Origin: an uncultured Erysipelotrichaceae bacterium
GTDB taxonomy: Bacteria > Bacillota_I > Bacilli_A > Erysipelotrichales > Erysipelotrichaceae
Length of the DNA stretch: 64,000 nt
Direction of reading: 5' to 3'
Assembly: GCA_947167125.1 (NCBI GenBank)
Contig: CAMVGT010000007.1
Span: forward strand, 1-64,000
In this document: positions 36,575 to 46,109 of the stretch, piece by piece
Position numbering within the stretch: position 1 is the first letter of the stretch
Layout: every line of letters starts with the position of its first letter
Position numbers and translations under genes: made by a program
The notes under the pieces: model-generated
Seen by the model: only the letters and a program-made list of their open reading frames with translations
Told to the model about the DNA's origin: nothing
Databases searched by the model: none

Positions 36575-38869
36575 TTAAGCGTTGATTCCCTTGAATGTAT
36601 ATTCGTCGAGAGCTTCTTTCTTTTCTTTCTTTTTCTTCTTTGTGCCGTCGTCCTTGCGCAGCTTTGTACGTGCCCATCTCCAGACAGTCGGAGCAATGAA
36701 GATGGAGGAGAAGGTACCTGCAATCAGACCGACAAACATCGCGAAGATGAATGTGAAGATTGCCTTGGAACCCATTGCCAGCAGCATGATGACCGGCAGC
36801 ATGGTTGTAACGGAGCTGTTCAGGGACATTCTGATTGTCGCGTCGAGCGCCTTGTTGATGATGTCCTTGTAGCCCTGTTCGCTGAGTCTGCCGTCTTTTT
36901 CAGCCATGAGCTCACGGACTCTGTCGAAGACAACGATCGAGTTGTTGATGGAGTAACCGATGATTGTCAGCAGGACGGAGATAACTTCTGTATTGACTTC
37001 CATTCTCGCGATCGCGAATACCGCAAGAACGATGCCGACGTCATGAATCAGAGCGACGATACAGCCCAGAGCATAGTCCCATTCATAGCGGAATGTGACA
37101 TAGAGCATCATCGCGATCCAGGCAACGATTGTCAGGATAACCGCGTTTCTGACGAGTTCACGGCCGACAACCGGAGTAACGACGTTGTCGCCCGGCTCTT
37201 CGCCGTATCTTTCCGCAAGAGCGGACTTGAGCTTTGTCAGTTCGCTTGTTTCGATTGCTTCCTTGGTTGTCGCATAGACTGTGTTCTCACCGGAAGACTG
37301 GATTGTGAAACCGGTGAAGCCGTTTTCTTCAATGATCGCTCTGACATCTTCAACAGTTACAGTGTCATCGGAAGAAACCGTCAGACGTGTACCGGAGGAG
37401 AAGTCGATACCGAGATTGAAGAATCCTTTGCCGCCGCCGAGATTTACAAATCCCATAACCAGGGCAGCAACTGCGATCAGAATGGAAGCGCGGATGTTCC
37501 ACTTGGCATTGCCTGTATAGTCGAACTGGCGTGTGCCTGTGTAGAACTGGGACTCTCCTTTGGATACATCCGGAACCTGTGACTTCTTGACATTGAAGAG
37601 TTCAGGCTTGCCGTCAGCGATACCGGAATTGACCAGCAGGTTGAGCAGCCATCTGGAGAATGCGACGTTGAGGAGCAGAGTCATGACGACTGTGATAATC
37701 AGCATGGTCGCAAATCCCTTGACTGCGCCATTGCCCCAGATATACATGATCAGGGCTGCGATCAGGGTTGTGAACTGTGCGTCGAAGACTGCGGAGAAGG
37801 ACTGCTTCTGACCTTCCGCAACAGCGGCTCTGACACTTCTGCCTTTATAGAGTTCCTGCTTGATTCTTTCGTAGTTGATGATGTTTGCGTCTACGGTCAT
37901 ACCGACACCGAGCACGAGAGCGCCGATGCCGCTGAGGGTAAATACAGCACCCATCATGGAATACAGTCCGAATACTGCCCAGATGTAGAATACCAGCATG
38001 ATTGCTGAAACAATACCCGGCAGACGGAACATGAAGATCATAAACAGCATGACCAGCGCAACACCGATCGCACCTGCTGTTGCTGTCTTCTGCAGCGCGT
38101 CAGCACCGTATTCGGCAGAGACAACGTTGGAGCTGATTTCTGTAAGCTTGACAGGCAGGGAACCGGAGTTGATCAGGTTTGCAAGGGTTCTCGCCTCTTC
38201 TTCACTGAAGTTGCCTTCGATAATGCAGTTGCCGGTGATCTGGCTTCTGACAGTTGCGGCGGAAATGTACTTAGGCTCTTCGCCCTGTGCCGCCTTGGCT
38301 GCTTCAGCTCTGTATGTATCGCCTTCCTCCCAGTCGAGCCAGATGATCATGATGTTGGATCCGCTGGTCTTGGAAGAAATATTGCTTGTGATTTCACCGA
38401 ACTTGGTCTGATCGGCAATCTGCAGGGAAACAACCGGAGTTCCTTCGTTGTAGCCCAGCGATGCGCCGCCTTCCACCAGAATGGAAGAGTCAGCCAGTTC
38501 ATTGTCATCGACGTCACGGAATGTCAGATTCGCAGTTGTGCCGATCATTGCACGGGCGGATTCCTGGTCCTCAATACCTGCCAGCTGTACGCGGACACGG
38601 TTATCGCCTTCGACAATGATTTCCGGTTCACTGACGCCGAGTACGTTGATACGTTTTGAAATACTGTTGGTAACGGCTGTCATATCGACATCCGAGCCTT
38701 CGTTGAGCGGTGTGACTTCGTACAGAATTTCGAAGCCGCCGCGCAGGTCAAGGCCAAGGTTCAGTCCGTTTTTGATAGAACTGAATGTGGCAGCCACAAG
38801 AACTGCAATTGCGGCCACCACCGCAAGGAATACGGCGATATTCCCCTTTTTGCTTTTCATTTGTGCCAT
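36575..38869 (-). CDS. secDF: Fused protein translocase SecDF
   Basis: 764 aa; LGLDLRGGFEILYEV (SecD) and later SecF signature (GIDFSSGTRL...), two RND-like TM blocks. Confidence 0.95.
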   Translation of the reverse strand: MAQMKSKKGNIAVFLAVVAAIAVLVAATFSSIKNGLNLGLDLRGGFEILYEVTPLNEGSDVDMTAVTNSISKRINVLGVSEPEIIVEGDNRVRVQLAGIEDQESARAMIGTTANLTFRDVDDNELADSSILVEGGASLGYNEGTPVVSLQIADQTKFGEITSNISSKTSGSNIMIIWLDWEEGDTYRAEAAKAAQGEEPKYISAATVRSQITGNCIIEGNFSEEEARTLANLINSGSLPVKLTEISSNVVSAEYGADALQKTATAGAIGVALVMLFMIFMFRLPGIVSAIMLVFYIWAVFGLYSMMGAVFTLSGIGALVLGVGMTVDANIINYERIKQELYKGRSVRAAVAEGQKQSFSAVFDAQFTTLIAALIMYIWGNGAVKGFATMLIITVVMTLLLNVAFSRWLLNLLVNSGIADGKPELFNVKKSQVPDVSKGESQFYTGTRQFDYTGNAKWNIRASILIAVAALVMGFVNLGGGKGFFNLGIDFSSGTRLTVSSDDTVTVEDVRAIIEENGFTGFTIQSSGENTVYATTKEAIETSELTKLKSALAERYGEEPGDNVVTPVVGRELVRNAVILTIVAWIAMMLYVTFRYEWDYALGCIVALIHDVGIVLAVFAIARMEVNTEVISVLLTIIGYSINNSIVVFDRVRELMAEKDGRLSEQGYKDIINKALDATIRMSLNSSVTTMLPVIMLLAMGSKAIFTFIFAMFVGLIAGTFSSIFIAPTVWRWARTKLRKDDGTKKKKKEKKEALDEYTFKGINA

Positions 38870-38877
38870 GTTACTCC

Positions 38878-39165
38878 CTATCCTCCTATAATGTCCGAGA
38901 AATCCTCAAGTGTTTTGGATGCGCCTTCCGCAATCGCCTGCCGGGAAAGAAACCTGATCATGTCCTGGGGACTGATTGACAGAACCTCATCCGCTGCCTC
39001 GTGAAGTGACCGGGGCAGTTTCTTATTCCAGAGTTTTTCGTTGATATAATCCTCGAGATTGTCATAATTCAGTGAAGGCACACCTTCACGCTTCAGCTGC
39101 TGAAGCTTGAGGACCATCGTCAGCTGAATCAGCGTGTTATTTGAATCTAATTTCTGAGACTTCAT
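38878..39165 (-). CDS. ComN-like post-transcriptional regulator
   Basis: 95 aa; LNYDNLEDYINEKLWNKKLPRSLHEAADEVLSISPQDMIRFLSRQA; next to secDF as in B. subtilis. Confidence 0.55.
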   Translation of the reverse strand: MKSQKLDSNNTLIQLTMVLKLQQLKREGVPSLNYDNLEDYINEKLWNKKLPRSLHEAADEVLSISPQDMIRFLSRQAIAEGASKTLEDFSDIIGG

Positions 39166-39300
39166 GCCTTCCTCCTGACAGTTAAAACATTATATCAAAA
39201 ATAATTTCGTTCGGACATATGAATTATCTGCCGGCGCTTAAGACAAAAACATTTTTGCATAATCGTTCAGAAATCCTGTCCGCAAGGGCCGAGAACCGTA

Positions 39301-39327
39301 AAAAAAAAACTGCCTGAGCAGGCAGTT
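39301..39327 (-). terminator. Terminator of mraY
   Basis: Minus: AAACTGCCTGCTCAGGCAG followed by TTTTTTTTT. Confidence 0.85.
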
Positions 39328-40299
39328 TCAGCGCATTGCGAGCATGAATCCCAGGACGGCGAATACAGCCTCTGCGATCCAGAAGAGAATGACAACGGAT
39401 TTTTCCGGCATTCCCTTTAAGCGGAATGAATAATGAATCGGTGTATACGGGAAGATTCTGCGGTGGATGGTTTTGACCGCCGCAACCTGCAGAATGACGC
39501 TCAGTGTTTCCAGTACCGGAACCATCGCGATCACAATCAGCGCGAGTTCCTTTTTTGTCACCATTGCGATTGCCGCAAGCACGCCGCCCAGCGCAAGCGC
39601 GCCGGTGTCTCCCATGAACACCTTTGCCGGCTTCTTATTGTAATAAAGATAGCCGAGCAGCGAACCTTCCAGAGCCATAATGAATACGGCCAAAGATGAG
39701 GAGAAGGAAGCGTTCTGCTTCAGGGTGATGATCAGGAACGGAATCAGCGCAATGATCGTAACCCCTGCGCATAAGCCGTCCATGCCGTCAGTCAGATTGA
39801 CCGCGTTGCTCGATCCGGCAAACATGAACAGTACAAGGAAGAAATACAGAATGCCGAGGTGCACTGTCTTCTGCATCAGAGGCAGATATAATTCCAGCTT
39901 TCCGTGCGACTGATAGAGGAAGAAGAACACTGCTCCGAGAATCACCTGCATGATGAGCTTTGCCTTCGGGGAAAGTCCTTCATTGTTTTTCTTGACCGCG
40001 ATCAGGTAGTCATCGATGAATCCGATGATGCCGTATCCGGCAAATGCCATCATCACGATCAGCGTGTCTGTTTCATGAAATACTTCCGGAGCGATAATCG
40101 GTGTCAGAAGAATCGGAACGATGATGAACAGGACACCGCCCATGATCGGGGTTCCGGCTTTTTTCTGATCCTCTTCAAGTGAGTATTCACTGATGGACTG
40201 ACGGAAGCTCAGCTTCTTCAGAAATTTAATAAACGGCGGCATGCTCACCATCACAATCGCAAGACTGATGAGCAGGCTTAATATCAGTTTAACGGGCAT
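39328..40299 (-). CDS. mraY: Phospho-N-acetylmuramoyl-pentapeptide-transferase
   Basis: FIDDYLIAVKKNNEGLSPKAKL, NLTDGMDGLCAG, FMGDTGALALGG, HRRIFPYTPIHYSF. Confidence 0.96.
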   Translation of the reverse strand: MPVKLILSLLISLAIVMVSMPPFIKFLKKLSFRQSISEYSLEEDQKKAGTPIMGGVLFIIVPILLTPIIAPEVFHETDTLIVMMAFAGYGIIGFIDDYLIAVKKNNEGLSPKAKLIMQVILGAVFFFLYQSHGKLELYLPLMQKTVHLGILYFFLVLFMFAGSSNAVNLTDGMDGLCAGVTIIALIPFLIITLKQNASFSSSLAVFIMALEGSLLGYLYYNKKPAKVFMGDTGALALGGVLAAIAMVTKKELALIVIAMVPVLETLSVILQVAAVKTIHRRIFPYTPIHYSFRLKGMPEKSVVILFWIAEAVFAVLGFMLAMR

Positions 40300-40333
40300 A
40301 ATAACCTCCCAGATTCACTATCATACACTTTCG

Positions 40334-42502
40334 TTATTCAAATACAACCCTGATTTCCGTCCCTTTGGAAACCGACGTCCCGGCCGGAACACTCTGGCTT
40401 ACAACCTTTCCGGTGCCGGAAAGCTGGAAGCCGAAACCGGTCGCTGCCCACAGTCCGGCGACGTCCTTGCGGGTCCATCCGGTCAGATCGGGCATGACAA
40501 ACGACTGGGTATCGGTGATCAGGAATACACGCTGTCCGGTTGCGACTGTCTCCCCTTCTTCGGGATACTGGCGGATCACGCTTGTGCCGTCTCCGAGCAC
40601 AAACAGCGACGCGCCTGTCTTTTCCAGACTGCTCTTTGCATAATCAAGGCTGTGATTGATCAGGTTCGGCATCTCAGAGATCGAAACCGTTTCAACCGAT
40701 TCTGGCTGCGGCATGGAACTTGCGCCTTCCGCAAAGCCGTAGCTGACCGCGATCTTGCGGAAGAAGTTGGTCTGCGCTTCGGTATAGTAATGCGAATCCT
40801 TGGCATAGTCCGCTTCAAATGCGTAGTAGGCAAGAACCTGCGGGTTGTCCGCCGGCATTGCGCACATGATGGAAGTGATTGTGCGCTGGTTGTTATAGGA
40901 ACCGTTGATCGCGATTTCCGATGTTCCGGTCTTGGCAATCAGGTCGCATTCGGGAATGCGGTAGTATTTCGCGGTGCCGTCATCTTCATTGACAACACGG
41001 TACATGATCTTCTGCACATGGCGCGCGGTTTCTTCCGAAATCGGATTGCCGGTCTGCTCGGTATGTGCCTGATAGATGACTTCATTGGTATAGGGATCGC
41101 GGATCGATTCGATGAAATACGGCTTCACCATCGTGCCGTCCGAGAAGATTGCGCTGTAAGCCTGGAACAGCTGCAGCATGGTTGCGGTGGAACCCTGTCC
41201 GAAGGAAAGGTTCATCTTATCGTAAGCATAGGTGAAGTTGAGAATGCCGCTGCTTTCGGGAAGTCCGTCCGTGTCAACATCCGAGAAGAAGCCGAATTTC
41301 TTCAGATAATCAAGATAGATATCCGGAGTGATCAGTTCGTTCTCGAGCGTTGCGGCAACCGTATTCAGGGAATAGATCATGCCGTGGTCAAGATCGGGAT
41401 AGCCGTATTTCTTCTCGCCTGCGTTGTAAATGCAGCCGATCGGATTCTCGTTATATGTTCTGACCGGATTGTTGTTTTCGTCGCCGATGAAGCAGAACGA
41501 GTTGCCGTCGGTTGTCATCGTCTCATCATATTTGCCTTCATTGATGGTTGCGGCCCATACGAAGGTTTTCATTGTGGAACCCGGTTCATATGCCATCTGG
41601 GCACCGGTGTTGGTATAGTCCGTGATGTTTTCCAGTGTATTGGGATCAAAGGAAGGCGTCTGGCCCCAGGCAATGACTTTGCCGGTGGCAATCTCCATTG
41701 CCCCGCCCCATACTCTCTGGGTGTCAAATGTGGAATTTGTAATCCGGAAGGATTCCTCCAGGGTTTCCTGAATGCCCGGATCCAGCGTCATGTATACGTT
41801 GTCGCCATTGCGCGCACTGACTACTGTTTCCTTCATTCCCGGCAGTACGAAGCCGTGGGCATCGGCCTGGTAGGTTCTGGAACCGTCGGTTCCGGTAAGA
41901 TAGGAATTCAGGAACAGTTCAATTCCCATCTGTCCGATTGTGCTTCCGCTTTCATCCGACTGGGCATAGCCGATCAGATTGGAAGCGAACTGTCCCATCG
42001 GATAGACACGCTGGACGCTGTTTGTGAATTCAACGCCGGGCAGATCATAGGATTCGATTTCATCCTTGACGGATTTGGAAAGCTTTCTGCCGGCATAGCC
42101 GAGTTCGGTCTGATAGACATCCTGATTCAGATAATCGAGAATCTTGTCATAATCCATGCGCAGCAGACGCGAAAGAACTTCAGCCGTTCCTTCTTTATCT
42201 TTTACATAGGCAATGGTATCGCCGACTGCAGGCCGGGATGGATCGAGGATGCATACGATATTGTAGGTACGGCTGTCCTGGGCAATGACCGTACCGTTAT
42301 TTGCATAGATATTGCCGCGCATCGCTTTGGTCACTTCATGAACAAAGTTTGCGCTGTCCGCATATTCGGTCAGGTCCTGTCCGCTTCTGAGATGGACCCT
42401 TGCGATCGTCACGAAAAAAACATTGGATGCAAGTATCACGATTGCCGCCAATGTTACGAGGATGATTTCGCGGACCGAATGATGGTGTTTCCGCGTCTTC
42501 AT
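40334..42502 (-). CDS. Class B penicillin-binding protein (PBP2/FtsI-like) with PASTA domains
   Basis: Transpeptidase motifs (YEPGSTMKTF, YSLNT, IAKTGTSEI) and C-terminal PASTA-like repeats. Confidence 0.93.
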   Translation of the reverse strand: MKTRKHHHSVREIILVTLAAIVILASNVFFVTIARVHLRSGQDLTEYADSANFVHEVTKAMRGNIYANNGTVIAQDSRTYNIVCILDPSRPAVGDTIAYVKDKEGTAEVLSRLLRMDYDKILDYLNQDVYQTELGYAGRKLSKSVKDEIESYDLPGVEFTNSVQRVYPMGQFASNLIGYAQSDESGSTIGQMGIELFLNSYLTGTDGSRTYQADAHGFVLPGMKETVVSARNGDNVYMTLDPGIQETLEESFRITNSTFDTQRVWGGAMEIATGKVIAWGQTPSFDPNTLENITDYTNTGAQMAYEPGSTMKTFVWAATINEGKYDETMTTDGNSFCFIGDENNNPVRTYNENPIGCIYNAGEKKYGYPDLDHGMIYSLNTVAATLENELITPDIYLDYLKKFGFFSDVDTDGLPESSGILNFTYAYDKMNLSFGQGSTATMLQLFQAYSAIFSDGTMVKPYFIESIRDPYTNEVIYQAHTEQTGNPISEETARHVQKIMYRVVNEDDGTAKYYRIPECDLIAKTGTSEIAINGSYNNQRTITSIMCAMPADNPQVLAYYAFEADYAKDSHYYTEAQTNFFRKIAVSYGFAEGASSMPQPESVETVSISEMPNLINHSLDYAKSSLEKTGASLFVLGDGTSVIRQYPEEGETVATGQRVFLITDTQSFVMPDLTGWTRKDVAGLWAATGFGFQLSGTGKVVSQSVPAGTSVSKGTEIRVVFE

Positions 42503-42505
42503 TGA

Positions 42506-42823
42506 TCAGTCTCCGTTCTCACCATTAGTTATTGAAATAACATTGGCTGAGTTTCTTGTCAAGCCGTTGTTTGATGCAATCTCATCAATACGGTCGGCTG
42601 AAGCAAGACGTGCAATCTCCACAGAGATCGCGTCGTTCTGCAGCTGCAGAGCGGAAATCTGTCTGGAGATGTCCTGTGCCTGGGTGCTCAGAGAGTTGTT
42701 GTAAGAGCGCAGAAACAGCGAACTTGCCAGAAATGATGTTGTAGAAATAAAAAACATAATCAGCGCAACATGCACCAGCAGAAACGCATTTCTAACCTTT
42801 TTCTTCTTTGTACTCTTAGCCAT
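42506..42823 (-). CDS. ftsL: Cell division protein FtsL-like
   Basis: Single TM and coiled coil between rsmH and the PBP gene. Confidence 0.75.
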   Translation of the reverse strand: MAKSTKKKKVRNAFLLVHVALIMFFISTTSFLASSLFLRSYNNSLSTQAQDISRQISALQLQNDAISVEIARLASADRIDEIASNNGLTRNSANVISITNGENGD

Positions 42824-43766
42824 GATTCTCTCCCCCGGATCTTTCTATGACACGCAGCTTTGCGCTGTGCGATCTGTTATTGTTTTCAAGTTCCTCCTCG
42901 TCCGCGATTACCGGTTTCTTTGTAATCAGGTGGAAGGAGGCCTGCTCCATTTGTGTCGCCTTGAGCGGCAGCCTCGGTTCAACAAATGGAGCAGAGGAAT
43001 ATTCTTTAAATGTATTTTTGACGATTCTGTCTTCCAGTGAATGGAATGTGATGACCGCACACCGTCCGCCCGGGGCCAGCAGGTCAAGCGCCTGTTCAAG
43101 GCCGGCTTTCAGAGCTCCGAGTTCGTCATTGACTTCAATCCGGATTGCCTGAAATGTCTTTTTGGCGGGGTGCCCCTTTTTGCGCAGTTCCTTATCGGGA
43201 AGCGCTCCGCGGATCACATCCACAAGTTCAAAGGTCGTTTCAATCGGCCGTACTGCACGGTTCTTCACGATCGCGTTGGCAATCGATGAAGCATAGCGTT
43301 CTTCGCCATATTCCCGCAGAATCCTGATCAGTTCAGATGCAGGATATGTGTTGACAACCTTGTATGCGTCCAGTGTCTGTTCACGGTTCATACGCATGTC
43401 CAGCCTTGCCTCGAAACGATAGCTGAAGCCGCGTTCGGGATCATCGAACTGGGGTGAGCTGACACCAAGGTCCATCATGAATCCGTCAACTTTGCAGATC
43501 CCGCGTTTGCGGAGTTCCTCCTCCGCAGACCTGAAGTCGCTGTGGATCATTGTTACCCTGTCGCTGAAATCCGCAAGGTTTACTGCAGATTCCTGCAATG
43601 CCTGTTCATCCTTATCGAATGCATACAGGTGTCCGGTTGTGAGTTTCGAGATCAGCAGTTTTGCGTGTCCTCCCCTGCCGAGTGTTCCGTCAACGTAAAT
43701 GCCGTCCGGGTTTACATTGAGAAGATCAATCGTTTCATGCAGGAGAACGCTTGTATGCTGCATCAT
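42816..43766 (-). CDS. rsmH: 16S rRNA (cytosine(1402)-N(4))-methyltransferase RsmH
   Basis: YVDGTLGRGGHAKLLIS, MMDLGVSSPQFDDPERGFSYR, AVITFHSLEDRIVK. Confidence 0.96.
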   Translation of the reverse strand: MMQHTSVLLHETIDLLNVNPDGIYVDGTLGRGGHAKLLISKLTTGHLYAFDKDEQALQESAVNLADFSDRVTMIHSDFRSAEEELRKRGICKVDGFMMDLGVSSPQFDDPERGFSYRFEARLDMRMNREQTLDAYKVVNTYPASELIRILREYGEERYASSIANAIVKNRAVRPIETTFELVDVIRGALPDKELRKKGHPAKKTFQAIRIEVNDELGALKAGLEQALDLLAPGGRCAVITFHSLEDRIVKNTFKEYSSAPFVEPRLPLKATQMEQASFHLITKKPVIADEEELENNNRSHSAKLRVIERSGGENHG

Positions 43767-44197
43767 TGCAGAAACTCCGTCAGTGATTCAGCAACGGACT
43801 CAAACGACTCGGACGCGAGATCGTCATAAGTCTCCCATTGCTCTTCCGGCCAGATCTCGATATGGTCGGCAACACCGACAATCACCACGCTCTTTTTAAT
43901 CTGAGCGCCAGAAAGAAGGAACTGCTGAAGCTGGATTCTGCCCTGCGCGTCCAGAGACACGTCGCAGGCATTTGCAGTCAGGGTCCGCAGATACATGCGG
44001 GCTTCTTTTTTGGTTGAAGGGATCTGCGCCAGCTTGGAAATCATCGTTTCCCACTGCTCTGCCGTATAAACGGAGAGGCATCCGTCGAGTCCTTTGGTAA
44101 CAAAAAAGGTGCCGCTTAAAGCATCGCGGAACTTTGCCGGGATGATCAGTCTGTTTTTGGAATCCAGATTGTGTCTGTATTGCCCAATAAACATCAT
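43763..44197 (-). CDS. mraZ: Transcriptional regulator MraZ
   Basis: MMFIGQYRHNLDSKNRLIIPAKFR; two AbrB-like repeats (SLDAQGRIQLQQFL). Confidence 0.96.
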   Translation of the reverse strand: MMFIGQYRHNLDSKNRLIIPAKFRDALSGTFFVTKGLDGCLSVYTAEQWETMISKLAQIPSTKKEARMYLRTLTANACDVSLDAQGRIQLQQFLLSGAQIKKSVVIVGVADHIEIWPEEQWETYDDLASESFESVAESLTEFLQ

Positions 44198-44201
44198 CCC
44201 T

Positions 44202-44254
44202 CCACTTCGTACCACTTTCTAACACAATTCTACCACCTACAATGTATTTATCAA
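44202..44254 (-). promoter_or_regulatory. mraZ promoter with MraZ-type operator repeats
   Basis: Minus: TTGATA-16 nt-TAGAAT; repeats TAGGTGG, ATTGTGT, AAAGTGG, GAAGTGG at 11-10-10 nt spacing, ending at the SD. Confidence 0.6.
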
Positions 44255-44277
44255 GAAATATTTGGGTGATAAACGCA

Positions 44278-44309
44278 AAAAAAGGGAAGACCTGACGATC
44301 TTCCCTTCT
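44278..44309 (-). terminator. Terminator of rpmF
   Basis: Minus: AAGGGAAGATCGTCAGGTCTTCCCTTTTTTT. Confidence 0.8.
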
Positions 44310-44330
44310 TCCGATTCAATTGATCCGGAC

Positions 44331-44501
44331 TCAGTTGGTTCCTTTTACAGGTCCAACGTTGCCGCATTCCGGACAAGCGTGGTGAGGACGCTTCATTGCA
44401 CCGCATACCGGGCACTTGACCAGTGTCGGAGCTACCAGCTTATAATGCGTTCTTCTCTTGTCTCTTCTTGTCTTGGAATTTCTTCTCTGCTGTACAGCCA
44501 T
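44331..44501 (-). CDS. rpmF: 50S ribosomal protein L32
   Basis: Below the ORF-track cut-off; my translation: MAVQQRRNSKTRRDKRRTHYKLVAPTLVKCPVCGAMKRPHHACPECGNVGPVKGTN*. Confidence 0.97.
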   Translation of the reverse strand: MAVQQRRNSKTRRDKRRTHYKLVAPTLVKCPVCGAMKRPHHACPECGNVGPVKGTN

Positions 44502-44513
44502 GTCTTGCACCTC

Positions 44514-45020
44514 CTACCGTTTACTGTCGAATTCTTTCAGAATTGCCAGCCGCGGGTCTATCCTGTCTTCGAGCGTCTTCTGATACTCAGCTTCGCTGTA
44601 AATCTTCCAGCCGTCTCCTTCGGGATATTCCCCTTCAGCTGCTTCCGTCACCTGAAGCGGAACCTCCAGCAGAATATCTTCAATTACTGCCGGAAGAAGC
44701 TCGATGACTTCGTCCTTAACGATGCGCGCACCGTCTTCATCGGTATCTTCGAAGACATAGACTTCATCGCTGTCTGTCTCAAACGGCACTTCAATCTCTT
44801 CGCCGGTAATCGCATCAGGGCACAGCATTGTGCCGGTGATATGGATTTCGGCATAGAAGCGGTCGGCTTCATCATCCAGCCAGCCGCTGCCGTCGACGCG
44901 GACATCTTTCACGGCATTAATCCGGCTGCTGCCTGCGAATGCAGAAGCATCGATTTCAACGTCTTCATCGAATGTAACCTTCTGCGATTGGCGCAGCAGT
45001 TCTGATCTTGTCCACTTCAC
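44514..45020 (-). CDS. DUF177/YceD-family protein
   Basis: Upstream of rpmF; acidic YceD-like sequence (ITGTMLCPDAITGEEIEVPFE). Confidence 0.88.
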   Translation of the reverse strand: MKWTRSELLRQSQKVTFDEDVEIDASAFAGSSRINAVKDVRVDGSGWLDDEADRFYAEIHITGTMLCPDAITGEEIEVPFETDSDEVYVFEDTDEDGARIVKDEVIELLPAVIEDILLEVPLQVTEAAEGEYPEGDGWKIYSEAEYQKTLEDRIDPRLAILKEFDSKR

Positions 45021-45147
45021 GACAGTCTCCTCGCTCGTTAACGCTTATAAATTATAGCAAACCGTTTTTCAAAGTCAACGAAATACCGCTTGACATACTG
45101 AAAAACGCAATCTGCACGCAGATGCATGTTTTGGATTCAGCCTTCTG

Positions 45148-46041
45148 CTAACGGATGACGTTTTCCTCAAGCCATCCTTCAATGTCCGCCATCACTGCCT
45201 CATTGTCCTTTTCCTGCAGTGTTTCATGGCGCATATGCGGATACTGTTTGAGATCGATATGTTCATAGCCGGCTTTGTGCAGTGTGTCCACGCTGCTGTT
45301 GAGTCCTTCGATGCCGCCGGTGCAGGGATCATCTTCCCCTGCCACAAAATAGATCGGCAGATCCTTCTTTGTGCACATGTAGTCCTTTACGCGGTTCATC
45401 TGCACCATACCGGTAAACAGATCATAATAGCCTCTGCATGTAAACGGGAAACCGCAGTCGGGGTCGGCGATATAGCGGTCGACATTTTCCTCATTGTAGC
45501 TCAGCCAGTCAAGGGGTGTTCTCGGATCACTGACTGCTTTGTTGAAGCTTCCGGTTGCCAGGGTATCCAGAAGCGCAGAGTGCCCCTTCTCCCCTTTTGC
45601 TTTGCAGACAGCTGCGGCAATTGTCTTTCCGAGCGCTGCGGCAGGCTGATAATTCGGCGCACCGGATAAAACCATCGCGTCGATCAGCTGGTCATATTTC
45701 TGAAGGAATGTTCTTGCGACCATTGTACCCATCGAATGTCCGAAGTAAATCAGCGGAACCTTCGGGAATTCCTTCCTTGTAAGAGCTGCGATGTCGACTG
45801 CCGAAGAAACCAGATTCATCCATCCGCGCTCGCTTCCGAACCAGCCTCTGTTCTCTTCTTCCGGATCGGTTTTCCCATGGCCGGGCAGGTCATATGTGAC
45901 AACGCCGATTCCCCTGTCATTGAGATAATCTGCGAATTTTTCGTAGCGTTCCTGATGTTCCTGCATGCCGTGCACGATAAAAAGAGCTGCCCTCAATTCC
46001 CCTGCAGGCCTGAATACGGTATATGCTAACTGCTTGCTCAT
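45148..46041 (-). CDS. Alpha/beta hydrolase (monoacylglycerol lipase-like)
   Basis: VHGMQEHQERYEKFADYL, nucleophile GHSMGT, DLPGHG. Confidence 0.88.
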   Translation of the reverse strand: MSKQLAYTVFRPAGELRAALFIVHGMQEHQERYEKFADYLNDRGIGVVTYDLPGHGKTDPEEENRGWFGSERGWMNLVSSAVDIAALTRKEFPKVPLIYFGHSMGTMVARTFLQKYDQLIDAMVLSGAPNYQPAAALGKTIAAAVCKAKGEKGHSALLDTLATGSFNKAVSDPRTPLDWLSYNEENVDRYIADPDCGFPFTCRGYYDLFTGMVQMNRVKDYMCTKKDLPIYFVAGEDDPCTGGIEGLNSSVDTLHKAGYEHIDLKQYPHMRHETLQEKDNEAVMADIEGWLEENVIR

Positions 46042-46109
46042 ATGATTTTTAACTCCTGTCTTCCATTTCATTGTATCATTATCATGTTGTTGCGAATAAG
46101 GAATCAGCC

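Noticed and set aside
40241-42505. 754-aa plus-strand ORF opposite the PBP gene
   Set aside because: Antisense shadow of the well-supported PBP gene; Cys/His/Arg-rich, no recognisable domain, no SD.
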